A stretch of 26,334 nucleotides of DNA from an uncultured bacterium (GTDB lineage Bacteria; Patescibacteriota; Minisyncoccia; Phycocordibacterales; GWA1-40-21): contig CAIJXO010000109.1 in the NCBI GenBank assembly GCA_903824735.1, forward strand, positions 1-26,334, written 5' to 3'. Position 1 is the first letter of the stretch. Every line of letters begins with the position of its first letter. The translations under genes were made by a program, and so were the position numbers. The notes under the pieces were generated by a model that had not been told where the DNA came from, searched no databases, and saw only the letters and a list, made by a program, of their open reading frames with translations. Positions 1-8,700 of the stretch are shown here, piece by piece.

Positions 1-24
1 TACTGAATAACAAATACAGAAAAA

Positions 25-42
25 CACTACGATATCGTAGTG
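25..42. repeat. Perfect 18-bp palindrome (possible operator)
   Basis: CACTACGAT is followed directly by its reverse complement ATCGTAGTG with no spacer. It lies about 23 bp upstream of the extended -10 element at 65-73, a place where a dimeric repressor or activator could bind. With no loop and no T tract it is a poor terminator. No regulator gene is next to it, so operator function is inference. Confidence 0.4.
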
Positions 43-64
43 CCAATGAAGTCGCGAGAGAGTA

Positions 65-73
65 TGGTATACT
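65..73 (+). promoter_or_regulatory. Extended -10 promoter TGGTATACT
   Basis: TGGTATACT matches the extended -10 consensus TGnTATAAT with one mismatch. No convincing -35 lies 17 bp upstream. The predicted start is near 80, giving a leader of about 60 nt before the ATG at 142, unlike most promoters in this window, which sit 6-8 nt from the start codon. Confidence 0.5.
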
Positions 74-100
74 TAGTAGTAATTAGTAGTTGAGTTGCAT

Positions 101-138
101 TTCACCCCAAGATTTACATCAAGACAACCCCAGGTGAA
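101..138 (+). promoter_or_regulatory. Stem that can sequester the SD of the 46-aa ORF
   Basis: TTCACC (101-106) is complementary to GGTGAA (133-138), which contains most of the SD AGGTGA (132-137) in front of the ATG at 142. TTGCA (95-99) and TGCAA (148-152) could extend the fold. The pairing would hide the ribosome site, so translational control is possible. Read by eye only; no folding energy was computed. Confidence 0.3.
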
Positions 139-141
139 CAA

Positions 142-282
142 ATGTGGTGCAAGGTGGTCACCGCTCTTGGATTCATGCTTTTCGTCTGTGCTTGGTGGGC
201 GATGCTGTATCCAGCCCGAGGTGATCACAGGATATCACGTAACGACGGACACCCTGGCTCGTCAGCCGGAGACCCGCCCTAG
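142..282 (+). CDS. Candidate 46-aa single-pass membrane microprotein
   Basis: ATG at 142 is preceded by AGGTGA with a 4-nt gap, an unusually good SD for this window. The product begins MWCKVVTALGFMLFVCAWW and runs through one strongly hydrophobic segment (about residues 5-23), followed by a polar tail rich in Gly, Asp and Pro ending at TAG (280-282). It is GC-rich compared with its neighbours and is followed 18 nt later by a strong hairpin, so it looks like a monocistronic unit. I do not recognise a family. The region 150-300 contains several short inverted repeats (GGTGGTCACC, GTGAT/ATCAC, GGCT/AGCC), so a structured non-coding RNA is a real alternative. Confidence 0.4.
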   Translation: MWCKVVTALGFMLFVCAWWAMLYPARGDHRISRNDGHPGSSAGDPP

Positions 283-300
283 TTGGCGCAGTCTTCGAGA

Positions 301-331
301 AATCCCCGGTTCGCGCAAGCGGCCGGGGATT
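301..331. terminator. Strong hairpin between converging units
   Basis: Arms AATCCCCGG (301-309) and CCGGGGATT (323-331) enclose an inner CGC-GCAA-GCG stem with a GNRA-type tetraloop. On the minus strand the hairpin begins 18 nt after the tlyA stop and is followed by TTTCTC. On the plus strand it follows the 46-aa ORF by 18 nt, with few Ts. It probably serves both, better for tlyA. Confidence 0.65.
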
Positions 332-348
332 CTTCACGTCTACTCCGC

Positions 349-1083
349 CTATTTGGCGGGCAGGTTTTCCAAAAACAAAAAATATTCTTTATTACCCGAG
401 CCACCTAAAATAGGGGAATCGATTTCCGCTAGGACTTTTAAATCTATTTTCTCACAAAACTTTTTTACTTTTTCCAAAGCCTCTCTTTGTTCCGCTTCGG
501 TCTTGACTACACCACTTTTGTTTTTAGCTTTTTGGTCAGTTTCAAATTGCGGTTTGACCAGGGCAATTACTTGGCTCGATTTTTTAATTAAGCTTTTTAC
601 TTTTTCTAAAATCAATTCAAGGGAGATAAAGGAGACGTCAATCACAGCCAAATCTATTTCCTCTGGCATTTCTTCAATATCACGAATATCTGTTTTTTCT
701 AGGGACACAACTTTGGGATCAGCTTTCAGTTTAGCGACGAGCTGATCAGTGCCGACATCGACAGCGTAGATTTTTCTCGCACCTTGTCGAAGTAGGCATT
801 CGGTAAAGCCCCCAGTCGAAGCACCGACATCGAGTACCACCAAATCTTTAACGTTGACTTTGAATTCAGCCAAAGCTTTTTCGAGTTTAAGACCACCCCG
901 ACCGACATAAGGGACTTCGTCGCCAATTATTTCCACCAGAGCCGTTTCTTCGATTTTTTCGGAATTTTTCAGGATTAGCTTGCCATCAGCCTGAATCCGG
1001 CCAGCTTTAATCAATTCTGAAGCCATATTTCGGCTAGTGGTTAGGCCTTTTTCAAAAATCAGACTATCGATACGTTTTTTCAT
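349..1083 (-). CDS. tlyA: TlyA-family rRNA 2'-O-methyltransferase
   Basis: The 244-aa protein has the usual TlyA order: an N-terminal S4 RNA-binding domain (about residues 3-60), then an FtsJ/RrmJ-like SAM methyltransferase fold. Visible motifs are YVGRGGLKLEKAL, the SAM loop DVGASTGGFTECLL, the acidic VDVG after strand 2, and LVKPQFE. Family members 2'-O-methylate cytidines in 16S and/or 23S rRNA and affect capreomycin sensitivity; the older name hemolysin A is also used. The ATG at 1083 is 6 nt from an extended -10, so the mRNA is probably leaderless. It is transcribed away from the pilus operon and ends at the hairpin 301-331. Family assignment is secure; which rRNA site is modified cannot be read. 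Confidence 0.93.
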   Translation of the reverse strand: MKKRIDSLIFEKGLTTSRNMASELIKAGRIQADGKLILKNSEKIEETALVEIIGDEVPYVGRGGLKLEKALAEFKVNVKDLVVLDVGASTGGFTECLLRQGARKIYAVDVGTDQLVAKLKADPKVVSLEKTDIRDIEEMPEEIDLAVIDVSFISLELILEKVKSLIKKSSQVIALVKPQFETDQKAKNKSGVVKTEAEQREALEKVKKFCEKIDLKVLAEIDSPILGGSGNKEYFLFLENLPAK

Positions 1084-1089
1084 CTCGCT

Positions 1090-1098
1090 ATTGTAGCA
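1090..1098 (-). promoter_or_regulatory. tlyA extended -10 promoter TGCTACAAT
   Basis: Read on the minus strand, TGCTACAAT ends 6 nt before the tlyA ATG, predicting transcription to begin at or next to the start codon. The -35 region falls in the palindrome at 1111-1132 and has no TTGACA-like hexamer. Confidence 0.55.
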
Positions 1099-1110
1099 TT
1101 TCTTTCTCTT

Positions 1111-1132
1111 CCCCTCCTTGGTTAAGGAGGGG
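1111..1132. repeat. Short palindromic repeat, copy 1
   Basis: CCCCTCCTT (1111-1119) and AAGGAGGGG (1124-1132) form a 9-bp stem with a GGTT loop. A close relative with the same CTCCTTGGTnAAGGAG core lies inside the AlkD-like gene at 25763-25786. This suggests a dispersed short element. Here it occupies the spacer between the divergent tlyA and pilin promoters. Confidence 0.6.
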
Positions 1133-1165
1133 CTAGGGGCGGTTGCATTGTGGATAACTTTAACC

Positions 1166-1195
1166 TTTGCATATTTATACAGGTGTTGATATAAT
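1166..1195 (+). promoter_or_regulatory. Promoter of the pilus operon
   Basis: TATAAT at 1190-1195 is preceded by TGA (extended -10, TGATATAAT). TTTGCA at 1166-1171 gives a weak -35 with an 18-bp spacer. The predicted start near 1202 leaves a leader of about 38 nt before the ATG at 1240, with no SD. Confidence 0.6.
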
Positions 1196-1239
1196 AGACT
1201 AAGCTTTATTAAAGGCTTTTAACAACTTAATAATTAAAT

Positions 1240-1758
1240 ATGTCTCTTACATTAAAAACAAAGTCCGCTAACTCGCAAAAGGGTTTTACCCTTTTGGAAA
1301 TCTTGTTGGTGGTGGCCATTATCTCTATTTTGGCCGGTATCGTCATCTTGGCGATTAACCCCACCAAACAGCTTGGTGATACACGAAACGCTCAGCGTCG
1401 TTCTGATGTGCTTACGATTTTAAACGGAGTTTATCAGTTCGCTTTGGATAATGATGGCGACCTACCTACGATTCCAGCCATAAGTACAAGCTGTGTGGCA
1501 GATGCAGATGCAGAGATCTGTCAAAATGATTCTACTGACTGTGAGGGTGGCAGTAATGTAGACTTATACACTGACCTTGTCGCTGGAGGGGCTGATGGGA
1601 CTGGCTCCAACTATCTTGTCAGTATCCCTCGCGATCCAGAGGTGGCAAGTTCTACATCGGACGGTACTGGTTATAGTATTGTCCAGCTCCTTAATGGCCG
1701 TGTTACTGTCTGTGCTCTTGCCCCGGACAACAATGCCGAGATTTCCGTCACACGTTAG
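1240..1758 (+). CDS. Type IV prepilin, major-pilin type
   Basis: The 172-aa protein has a basic leader ending QKG, then the prepilin signal GFTLLEILLVVAIISILAG: cleavage after Gly, N-methyl-Phe at +1, Glu at +5, and a hydrophobic alpha-1 helix. The following INPTKQLGDTRNAQRRSDV and LNGVYQFALDNDGDLPT stretches are of a type common in CPR pilins. The C-terminal domain holds five cysteines (SCVADADAEIC, DSTDCEGG, VTVCAL) that could form disulfides. It would be processed by a PilD-type peptidase, not seen here, and polymerised by PilB/PilC encoded downstream. First place in the operon and its own promoter suit a major subunit, but that is inference. Confidence 0.88.
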   Translation: MSLTLKTKSANSQKGFTLLEILLVVAIISILAGIVILAINPTKQLGDTRNAQRRSDVLTILNGVYQFALDNDGDLPTIPAISTSCVADADAEICQNDSTDCEGGSNVDLYTDLVAGGADGTGSNYLVSIPRDPEVASSTSDGTGYSIVQLLNGRVTVCALAPDNNAEISVTR

Positions 1759-1814
1759 TTACTTCTTCTTGTTTTTTACCACGACCCCACTTCCGCTTGT
1801 TAATCACACAATAA

Positions 1815-3509
1815 ATGTCTTTAAGTTTTGAAAAATTAAAAGAAATATTAGTTGACGGCGGTCATGTCGATGAGAACAGCTTTAATAAAGCTGTTCTTGT
1901 TGCCAATAAAAAAGCCGACCCCATCGAGGTTTGTCTCGTTAAGGCCGATTATATTACTGATGAAAAACTTGGCGAAGTCGTGGGGAAGTTCTTCGGTGTT
2001 CCCTTTAAGGATCTGAAAGAAGAGAATATTCAGAATGATTTACTCGAGATGATTCCTGAAGTTGTCGCTCGTACTCAAGGCGCGATAATCTTTACAAAAG
2101 AAGCTGATGGCTATGGTCTCGCCACCTCCAATCCGACAAATTTTGAATTTATCAAGCATGTCGACCAGATTGCTGACGGCAAGCTAGTAGTTTATTATTC
2201 GACCCCGATTGGCATGACCGAGGCTTTCAAAGCTTACAAGAACAATATTTTTAAAAATGTCGTCGACCTAGTCGATGGTTACAAATTACATAAAAACGAG
2301 AACAATATTGTTCTTTTGGTAAATCAATTTTTGGAATACGCTTACGATAGTGGGGCATCAGACGTGCATATTGAGCCTCTGTCTGATAATCAAGTCTCGG
2401 TCCGTATGCGTGTGGATGGTATTTTGAGTGAAGTAGTTCGCTACCCACTGGATATTCACGAGAAGGTTGTCTTCCGCGTTAAAATCATGTCGCATTTGCG
2501 TACAGATATGAAAGACGCCACTCAGGACGGCCGTTTTGAATACAAAACTGACGGTATGCAGTTTGATGTCCGTGTCTCTATTTTGCCGGTGACGAACGGT
2601 GAGAACTTGGTGTTCCGTGTTCTTTCTGAAAGGACAAAGAAAGTCGTGCTCGAAGATTTGGGCTTGAATGACTTTGACTTGGCGAAAGTAAAACGCGCCA
2701 TTCTTCAGCCTTACGGTATGATTCTCGTGGTGGGTCCGACTGGTGCTGGTAAAACCAATACTCTATATTCTTTGATTCAAATTCTCGCGGCTCAGCCGAT
2801 AAATATTGTGACGATCGAGGATCCAGTAGAATACAGTATTTCTCGCGTTCAGCAGATTCAAGTCAACGTCAAGAAAAATATTACTTTCGCTAACGGCCTT
2901 CGCTCCATCGTTCGTCAGGACCCCGATGTGATCATGGTGGGAGAAATCCGCGATAATGAAACCGCTTCGATTGCCGTGAACGCGGCGATGACCGGACACC
3001 TTTTGTTCTCGACTTTGCACTCAAACGATGCCGCCACAATTTTCCCGCGTTTGCTTGAGATGGGTATCGAGCCTTTCTTGGTTGCTTCCTCGATCAACAT
3101 TGTCATGGCTCAGCGCCTGGTGCGAAAGATTTGTCCACATTGTCAGGTAAATTATCCGAAGACGGCCGCTGATGTGCCGGAGATAGTAGCTCTTGAGAAA
3201 AACCCAAGCTTTACAAACATGATGAAGAAGTTTTTCCCAGGTAAGAAACTTTCGGATATTAAATTGTTTAAGGGAACTGGTTGTAAAACCTGTAAGCATA
3301 GCGGTTACCTCGGTCGTCTTGCCGTCTTTGAAGTGATGGAGGTAAACGACAGCATTCGTTCACTGATTAGTGTCAAATCATCATCTTCTTCGATTGAAAA
3401 TAAGGCCGAAGAGAATGGCATGACTCCGATGTTTTTCAACGGTCTTGTGCACTTATTTAGTGGACGGACTACTATGGAAGAACTCGAGGGTTTGTCTAAT
3501 GTCGACTAA
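1815..3509 (+). CDS. pilB: PilB-type pilus assembly ATPase
   Basis: The 564-aa protein has an N-terminal MshEN/GspE-N-like region (about 1-150), then the secretion ATPase core. Walker A is GPTGAGKT (307-314, Ala where Ser is usual), the Asp box VTIEDPVEY follows, Walker B is DPDVIMVGEIRD (from 369), and the His box is GHLLFSTLHSNDA (about 395-407). A zinc-binding tetracysteine is formed by C440/C443 and C490/C493, a mark of extension ATPases (PilB/GspE) that PilT lacks. It powers pilin polymerisation on the cytoplasmic face and works with PilC, whose gene starts 3 nt after its stop. The start is supported by the MSLSFEKLKEIL helix and the 56-nt gap after the pilin gene. No retraction ATPase is seen in this window. 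Confidence 0.95.
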   Translation: MSLSFEKLKEILVDGGHVDENSFNKAVLVANKKADPIEVCLVKADYITDEKLGEVVGKFFGVPFKDLKEENIQNDLLEMIPEVVARTQGAIIFTKEADGYGLATSNPTNFEFIKHVDQIADGKLVVYYSTPIGMTEAFKAYKNNIFKNVVDLVDGYKLHKNENNIVLLVNQFLEYAYDSGASDVHIEPLSDNQVSVRMRVDGILSEVVRYPLDIHEKVVFRVKIMSHLRTDMKDATQDGRFEYKTDGMQFDVRVSILPVTNGENLVFRVLSERTKKVVLEDLGLNDFDLAKVKRAILQPYGMILVVGPTGAGKTNTLYSLIQILAAQPINIVTIEDPVEYSISRVQQIQVNVKKNITFANGLRSIVRQDPDVIMVGEIRDNETASIAVNAAMTGHLLFSTLHSNDAATIFPRLLEMGIEPFLVASSINIVMAQRLVRKICPHCQVNYPKTAADVPEIVALEKNPSFTNMMKKFFPGKKLSDIKLFKGTGCKTCKHSGYLGRLAVFEVMEVNDSIRSLISVKSSSSSIENKAEENGMTPMFFNGLVHLFSGRTTMEELEGLSNVD

Positions 3510-3512
3510 ACT

Positions 3513-4565
3513 ATGTTATTTCGAAAAATCTCACAAGATGAGCAAATCAACTTCGCCAAGAATCTCTCCGTTTTACTCCGCGGTGGTGTTTCGATTAATG
3601 AAGCAATCGATTCATTAGCCAATCAGGCTAAGCCAGGTTTATTGCGCGACGTCTTGTTCCGTTTTAAAGCCCGTCTTGAAACTGGTACTTCTTTGGCATC
3701 AGCGATCAGTGAAGAGGGGGAGCTTTTTGGCAAAGTTTTCGTGAGCTTGGTCCAAGCCGGAGAAATGTCTGGTGCTTTAGCGGACAATCTAGAATTCTTG
3801 TCAGTTTGGCTTGAGCGCGATAGTCGCTTACGAAAAGATATTAGTGGCGTTTTGCTTTACCCCAAGATTGTGCTTGCGGCGGTTGTCTTACTTGGTGGCG
3901 CTTTGACGATTTTTATCTTACCAAAATTGATCCCGATGTTTACTAGCCTTCATGTCAAATTACCGCTGATTACCGTTATTTTACTAAAGATTTCCGTCTT
4001 CAACCAGCAATATTGGCCAATGGTCCTGGCGGGTATCTTCTTAATCTGGATTGCCATTTACTTTATTTTCAAAGTCGAGAAAATGAAGTTCATCTATCAC
4101 CATGCTCTGGTGAACATGCCTTATGTCAAAGAATTTGTCATTGGCTATCAGCTCGCCCTATTCTCTCAGCTCATGGGTACACTTCTGCGTAGCGGTATTA
4201 CGATTGATGATGCGCTTGAAATCGCTTACGTCGGTACAGCTAATCTTTATTTCAGGAAAGCCTTACGTAATATTATTGATGGTGTCAGAAGAGGCGACTC
4301 GCTGGTGCTATCGATGAAAGAGTATCCAGAACTTTATCCAGTCAACTCGATGAGCGTGCTTGCCGTCGGTGAAAATAGCGGAACGCTTGAAGAATCTTTT
4401 TTCAAGGTCTCCGATTTTTGGACTAAAGACATTTTGGATAAAACAAAAATGCTACCGACGATTATCGAGCCAGTCCTCCTTGTTATAATTGCTTTGGCCG
4501 TGGCCTTTATCGCTCTGTCGATTATTATGCCTATCTACAAACTGACAGGCGGCCTCGGTGTTTAG
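3513..4565 (+). CDS. pilC: PilC/GspF inner-membrane platform protein
   Basis: The 350-aa protein contains two T2SSF repeats (about residues 10-130 and 215-335), each with an LxxGxxLxxALxxL-like amphipathic pattern: LLRGGVSINEAIDSLA in the first and LLRSGITIDDALEIA in the second. There are three hydrophobic membrane segments (about 115-140, 160-185 and 315-345). PilC links PilB to the growing pilus and is membrane embedded. It starts 3 nt after the pilB stop, so the two are co-translated. Length is slightly below the usual 400 aa because the N-terminal extension is short, as often in CPR. Assignment is firm. Confidence 0.93.
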   Translation: MLFRKISQDEQINFAKNLSVLLRGGVSINEAIDSLANQAKPGLLRDVLFRFKARLETGTSLASAISEEGELFGKVFVSLVQAGEMSGALADNLEFLSVWLERDSRLRKDISGVLLYPKIVLAAVVLLGGALTIFILPKLIPMFTSLHVKLPLITVILLKISVFNQQYWPMVLAGIFLIWIAIYFIFKVEKMKFIYHHALVNMPYVKEFVIGYQLALFSQLMGTLLRSGITIDDALEIAYVGTANLYFRKALRNIIDGVRRGDSLVLSMKEYPELYPVNSMSVLAVGENSGTLEESFFKVSDFWTKDILDKTKMLPTIIEPVLLVIIALAVAFIALSIIMPIYKLTGGLGV

Positions 4566-4580
4566 TAATTTAAAATATTC

Positions 4581-5054
4581 ATGAATAAAGGTTTTACTTT
4601 AATTGAGCTTTTATTGGTCATCGCAATTATTGCTATTTTGTCTTATCTCGCAGTGCCGATTGGTATGAACTTTTATCGTTCACAAACCGTGGAAGGCGCA
4701 CGATCTCAACTCATTGAATCTTTAGGCCGCGCTCGTCGTAACGCCGTACTTATGAAAGCTGACAGTCAATATGGCGTCAAGATACTTTCAGCTGACGGCG
4801 AGCTTACAAGTTTCACCTTATATAAAGGCGAGGTATATGATAGTAGTCGGGATGAGACCTATGATGAAGTGTATGCCCAAGCTCCCAATATGACTATATC
4901 TTTTAGCGGTACAGATGAATTAGTATCTGGAGACATTAATTTTGCTAAACTAAGTGGAGCCACGGAAGCCATGGGAACTATTACTGTCACGCACGACGGG
5001 GGAGAAAGTCGAAGTATTATAATTGATGATTTTGGCAATGCTTATAAAGAATAA
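4581..5054 (+). CDS. Minor pseudopilin, GspH/FimT-like
   Basis: The 157-aa protein starts MNKGFTLIELLLVIAIIAIL, a very short leader and a canonical class III signal with Glu at +5. The helix is followed by RSQLIESLGRARRNAVLMK, the Arg-rich segment characteristic of GspH/FimT pseudopilins, and a beta-rich C-terminus ending in IIIDDFGNAYKE. It would be a minor subunit, probably near the pilus tip or in priming of assembly. It lies 15 nt after pilC and its end overlaps the next pilin start, so the minor pilin genes are translationally coupled. Confidence 0.85.
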   Translation: MNKGFTLIELLLVIAIIAILSYLAVPIGMNFYRSQTVEGARSQLIESLGRARRNAVLMKADSQYGVKILSADGELTSFTLYKGEVYDSSRDETYDEVYAQAPNMTISFSGTDELVSGDINFAKLSGATEAMGTITVTHDGGESRSIIIDDFGNAYKE

Positions 5055-5481
5055 AAAACAGGGCTTTAGTTTACTCGAATTGTTACTTACAATTGCGATT
5101 TTTTCCGTGGTTTCCATGGGCGCCGGCTATCTGATTATCGACGCGACAGTGACGACAGATGTTAATACCAAAAAGATCTCCGCTACGCTCTTGGCCAAAG
5201 AGGGGCTCGAGGCCGCTCGTTCTATTAGGGACGACCAAGGCTTTGACCATCTCGACATTGGGAGTGATAACGGGGTCGTGTTTGATGAGACAGATAATAT
5301 CTGGGGATTTAATGGTGATTCGTCCGACACGTCTGTGGATAATCTATATACAAGGGTTGTCAGTGTCGATAGTGTGTCAGGCCTAGGTTATATCAAGAAA
5401 ATTACGAGTACGGTCACCGCCGTGAGTGGCCTGAGAAACATTTCGGTTACTTTAGTAACTTATCTGACTGATTGGCGATAG
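5038..5481 (+). CDS. Minor pseudopilin, PilV/GspI-like
   Basis: From the ATG at 5038 the product is about 147 aa beginning MLIKNKKQGFSLLELLLTIAIF, which places a basic leader before the GFSLLE cleavage and methylation site. An in-frame ATG at 5023 would add MMILA and hydrophobic residues to the leader, which is less likely. The segment LLAKEGLEAARSIRD resembles the A-x-x-A-E-x-x-A-R-x-L/I region of PilV-like pilins. The gene overlaps the previous stop by 17 nt. A short spacer with a new promoter follows, so later genes may be transcribed separately as well as by read-through. Confidence 0.82.
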   Translation: MLIKNKKQGFSLLELLLTIAIFSVVSMGAGYLIIDATVTTDVNTKKISATLLAKEGLEAARSIRDDQGFDHLDIGSDNGVVFDETDNIWGFNGDSSDTSVDNLYTRVVSVDSVSGLGYIKKITSTVTAVSGLRNISVTLVTYLTDWR

Positions 5482-5498
5482 GATTTCCATCTTTTTTT

Positions 5499-5507
5499 TG
5501 GTATAAT
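5499..5507 (+). promoter_or_regulatory. Extended -10 promoter TGGTATAAT inside the pilus operon
   Basis: TGGTATAAT is a perfect extended -10. It ends 7 nt before the ATG at 5515, giving a predicted leaderless mRNA. A run of eight Ts lies just upstream. It could drive the split pilin and giant protein independently of the main operon promoter. Confidence 0.65.
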
Positions 5508-5514
5508 ATCTGTA

Positions 5515-5724
5515 ATGCCGATGCAAAAGGGATTTACATTATTTGAGGTTCTGATATATGTCGCTATTTTGTCTGTGATCTTATATTTTGTCGGTGGTTT
5601 TGCTTACAATATATATATGGGTAAAGATAAGATCGAAGCGATTCAAAAGGTAAATGAAAACGGGCGTTTTATGCTCGACACGATAAGCGACTATGTTGAA
5701 AAAGCAACTGAAATTAATATCTAA
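5515..5724 (+). CDS. N-terminal half of a split PilW-like minor pilin
   Basis: The 69-aa product begins MPMQKGFTLFEVLIYVAIL, a full prepilin signal with Glu at +5 and a complete hydrophobic helix. It continues into IQKVNENGRFMLDTISDYV, the amphipathic part of alpha-1 typical of PilW/GspJ-like pilins, then stops at TAA (5722-5724) right after KATEINI. Family members are usually 150-200 aa with a beta-sheet head, so this is half a protein. A matching head (GDAFSLTMEDES... to the end) is found at the C-terminus of the giant protein at 9761-10090. Both junctions share GAAATT in frame (5710-5715 and 9761-9766). It could still be expressed as a stump able to pair with the head in trans, or be a relic. 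Confidence 0.8.
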   Translation: MPMQKGFTLFEVLIYVAILSVILYFVGGFAYNIYMGKDKIEAIQKVNENGRFMLDTISDYVEKATEINI

Positions 5725-8700
5725 AAAGATGTTTTTTAAAAAAGGATTAAAATTATTTATTCTTGGAGCGGGAATCTTTTTACTGTTTTTACTTTCGTCT
5801 TACGGTACAGCCTCAGCCGCTACATATTACTGGGTTGGTAATTCTGATAACAGCGGAGTCACGAGTGTAAATACTAACTGGAATACCAGTGCCGTGGCCT
5901 GTGGTACAACTGGAAACAAAATTGCCGCCTTCACCACTTCAGATATTTTAAATTTTACCTCTACCTGTACCAGTAATGCGGCGATTGATGCAAACTTATC
6001 TATCGCTACTTTTACGATGTCGGCTGGCTATTCAGGCGCCGTTACCCAAAATGCTGGCATCACTCTGACAGCCTCTACTGCCTTTTCACAAGCCGCGGGG
6101 ACTTTTAATGGCAGTGCGGCAGCTATTTCTTTAGGATCCTTTACTCAAACTGGCGGGACTTTTAACTCTACCTCGGGGACATTGACTATTACCCGAGATG
6201 GAACAGTTTGGACTCATGTGTCTGGTCAGGGAACTTTTGTGCCTGGTTCTGGAACTGTATCATTTGGTAATGGTACAGGTGCCGTGAACCCGACGATCAA
6301 TGCGACTGGAGAGACTTTTTATAACTTAACGCTAAATGAGTTAACAAATATTAACTTCTTGACCGTAACCGGAACTATTACAGTTAACGGTACTTTACTA
6401 AACACAAAAGGATATATCAAGACTGGAACAGTTAATGCTAAAGGTCCAGTGACATTTGCTTCGGCGTGTGGAGGGGTAGTTGCTTCAGCCTCAATTGTTG
6501 CTAATGGTACAACAGCTGCCCAGGTTGTTACATTTGGGGGTGGGACGTCCTGGGTTCCAAATATTACTATTAACAACGCTTCTGCCACCGTCGTCTATAA
6601 CGGCACTACCACTTTTGCTTCTTTAACTTTAACTGCGTTTTCTGGGACTTTTGATCTTGGTGTATATCCATTAACCATGAGTGGTACTGGCGCTTTTTCA
6701 CAAGCTGGGGGGACTTTTAATGGAGGAACCGCGACTATGACAGTAGGATCTTTTACTTTAACGGGTGGAACTTTCAATTCAACTTCTGGGACATTAGCCA
6801 TTGGATCAAATGGTACAAACTTTACACATGTGGCAGGTCAGGGTACTTTTAATCCCGGATCGGGAACAGTCTCTTTTACGGGTGGTGCCTTCAATAACAT
6901 AATTAATGCTACGGGGGAAACTTTCAATAATTTAACCGTTAACCTGTCAAGTACCAACAATACTGTTACTGTCACTGGTACTATCACAGTAAATGGAACC
7001 CTTACTTATTTGAGAGGCTTAATTACAAGTGGTATTGTCCAAGCCAAGGGCCCAGTCGTTTTTACTTCTGGGGCGAGTGTGGTTGGAACCGCGACACTTT
7101 TAGTCAACGGTTCCGGGGCTCAATCTGTCACTTTTGGGGCTGGTTCTTTTGTGGGGAAGCTTACCATTAATAATGCTTCTGCCACCGTGGTCTATAATGG
7201 TGCTTCCACTCTCGCCTCATTAGATATTGCCAACGGTACATTTGCCTTGGGTGGAAATAATATAACCGTCGCTTCAAATTTTATTGTGGGACCATCGGGA
7301 AATTTTAAACGCTATGGTAATGAGACAATTACTACTACGCCCCCAAGTTTTAGTGCCGGCTCAACGGCGACTTACAATGGAACAGCCGCTTCTTATACTT
7401 TACCGAATTATACTTATACTAATGCTCATGTAATCATCGACGCACCTTCGGCCGATACGGTCTATAATTTGGCTGCCAATTTATCCTCGACAGATCTCAC
7501 TGTTGCCTCTGGGGTTTTGAACCAGCGTAGCTACTCAATTACAAATAGTGATACTATCACCATCGCTTCCACGGGTTCATGGATGGGCACTTCGACCGGT
7601 GCTGTTACGATTGGTACGGGGGGCGTCTCAAATGCCGGTAGCATAAGTCTTATCTCACCAACTTCCATTTTAATCCGCTCGACGGTGACAGGAGCACAGC
7701 GACCTTGGGTCGGTCTCGGTTATTATGGTATGACCGGTGTCGATGTAAAAGATCAAGGTGGTACTTCACCAATTACGGTCTACGGCGGTATTCATAGTGG
7801 TAATAATGATGTGAATTGGTATTTTTCTGATATACCGACTTCACCAGATCGAATCTGGAAAGGGCAAACCTCTGCTCTATGGAGTGTGGCGAGCAATTGG
7901 TTTGAGGGATCCGTGCCGGCAAGTACTAGTAATGCTATTTTCTCAGCCTCATATAAGAATCCAGCCACATTTGATGCGAATGCGACAAGCCCGGCCAATG
8001 TTATAATTAATTCTGGGTATACTTCGACGGTGACCTTAGCCAAGAACATGTCTTTGACAGCCTTTACTCAGAGGGCGGGGACTTTTAATGCAAGTAGTTA
8101 TAATTTTACAACGACTGGAAATCTCTCACAAACTGCGGGTACTTTTAGTGGTGGTTCTGGGGTCATTGATATTGGCGGAAACCTTACTGTCTCGGGTGGA
8201 ACTTTTACTCCTTCAACTGCGACCACTTCTGTATTTGGTAACTTTGATTCGACTGGCGGTACGATAAGTGCTAGTGCTGGTACTATAGACTTTGATGGTG
8301 GAAGTCAGACTATTACTGGTACTACTACTTTTTACAGTTTAAATAAAGTCGTTTCTTCCGCCGCAAACTTGATATTTGGCGCTGGGCAGACTTTCACGGT
8401 GATGGGCACCACTACGCTTCATGGTTCATCGGGACAGCTTTTGACTATCAAATCTTCTTCGACTCCGGCCCAATGGATGTTTGACCCGCAGGGCGGTCTA
8501 GACTTGGCCTATGTCACAGTCAAGGATTCTAATAACATTAGTTCATCCACCACTGGATTATATCCGACAATCAGTGCAAATAACTATGTTGGTATAACTG
8601 ATGGCACTAACAATACTAACTGGACTTTTACTTTGCCGACCATCACTATTTCGGCCACAGGAACACAGGCCACCTCGACCCCACTGCCCGCTTCAACATA

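Noticed and set aside
95..745. 216-aa plus-strand open frame
   Set aside because: It runs through the strong hairpin at 301-331 and then antisense to tlyA. Its composition is not protein-like and the tlyA frame is clearly real.
5693..5729. Programmed frameshift joining the pilin stump to the giant protein
   Set aside because: The frames overlap and short A runs exist (GAAAAAG), but a fusion would bury a complete signal peptide inside the protein, and no stimulatory structure or classic slippery heptamer was seen. Kept only as an alternative.
6319..6801. Minus-strand open frames inside the giant gene
   Set aside because: They are shadows of the Thr/Gly/Asn-rich repeats (Val/Pro-rich complements) with no start context.
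6083..7200. CRISPR or satellite repeat
   Set aside because: The repeats are ~600 nt long, coding and in frame. No short direct repeats with unique spacers occur anywhere in the window.
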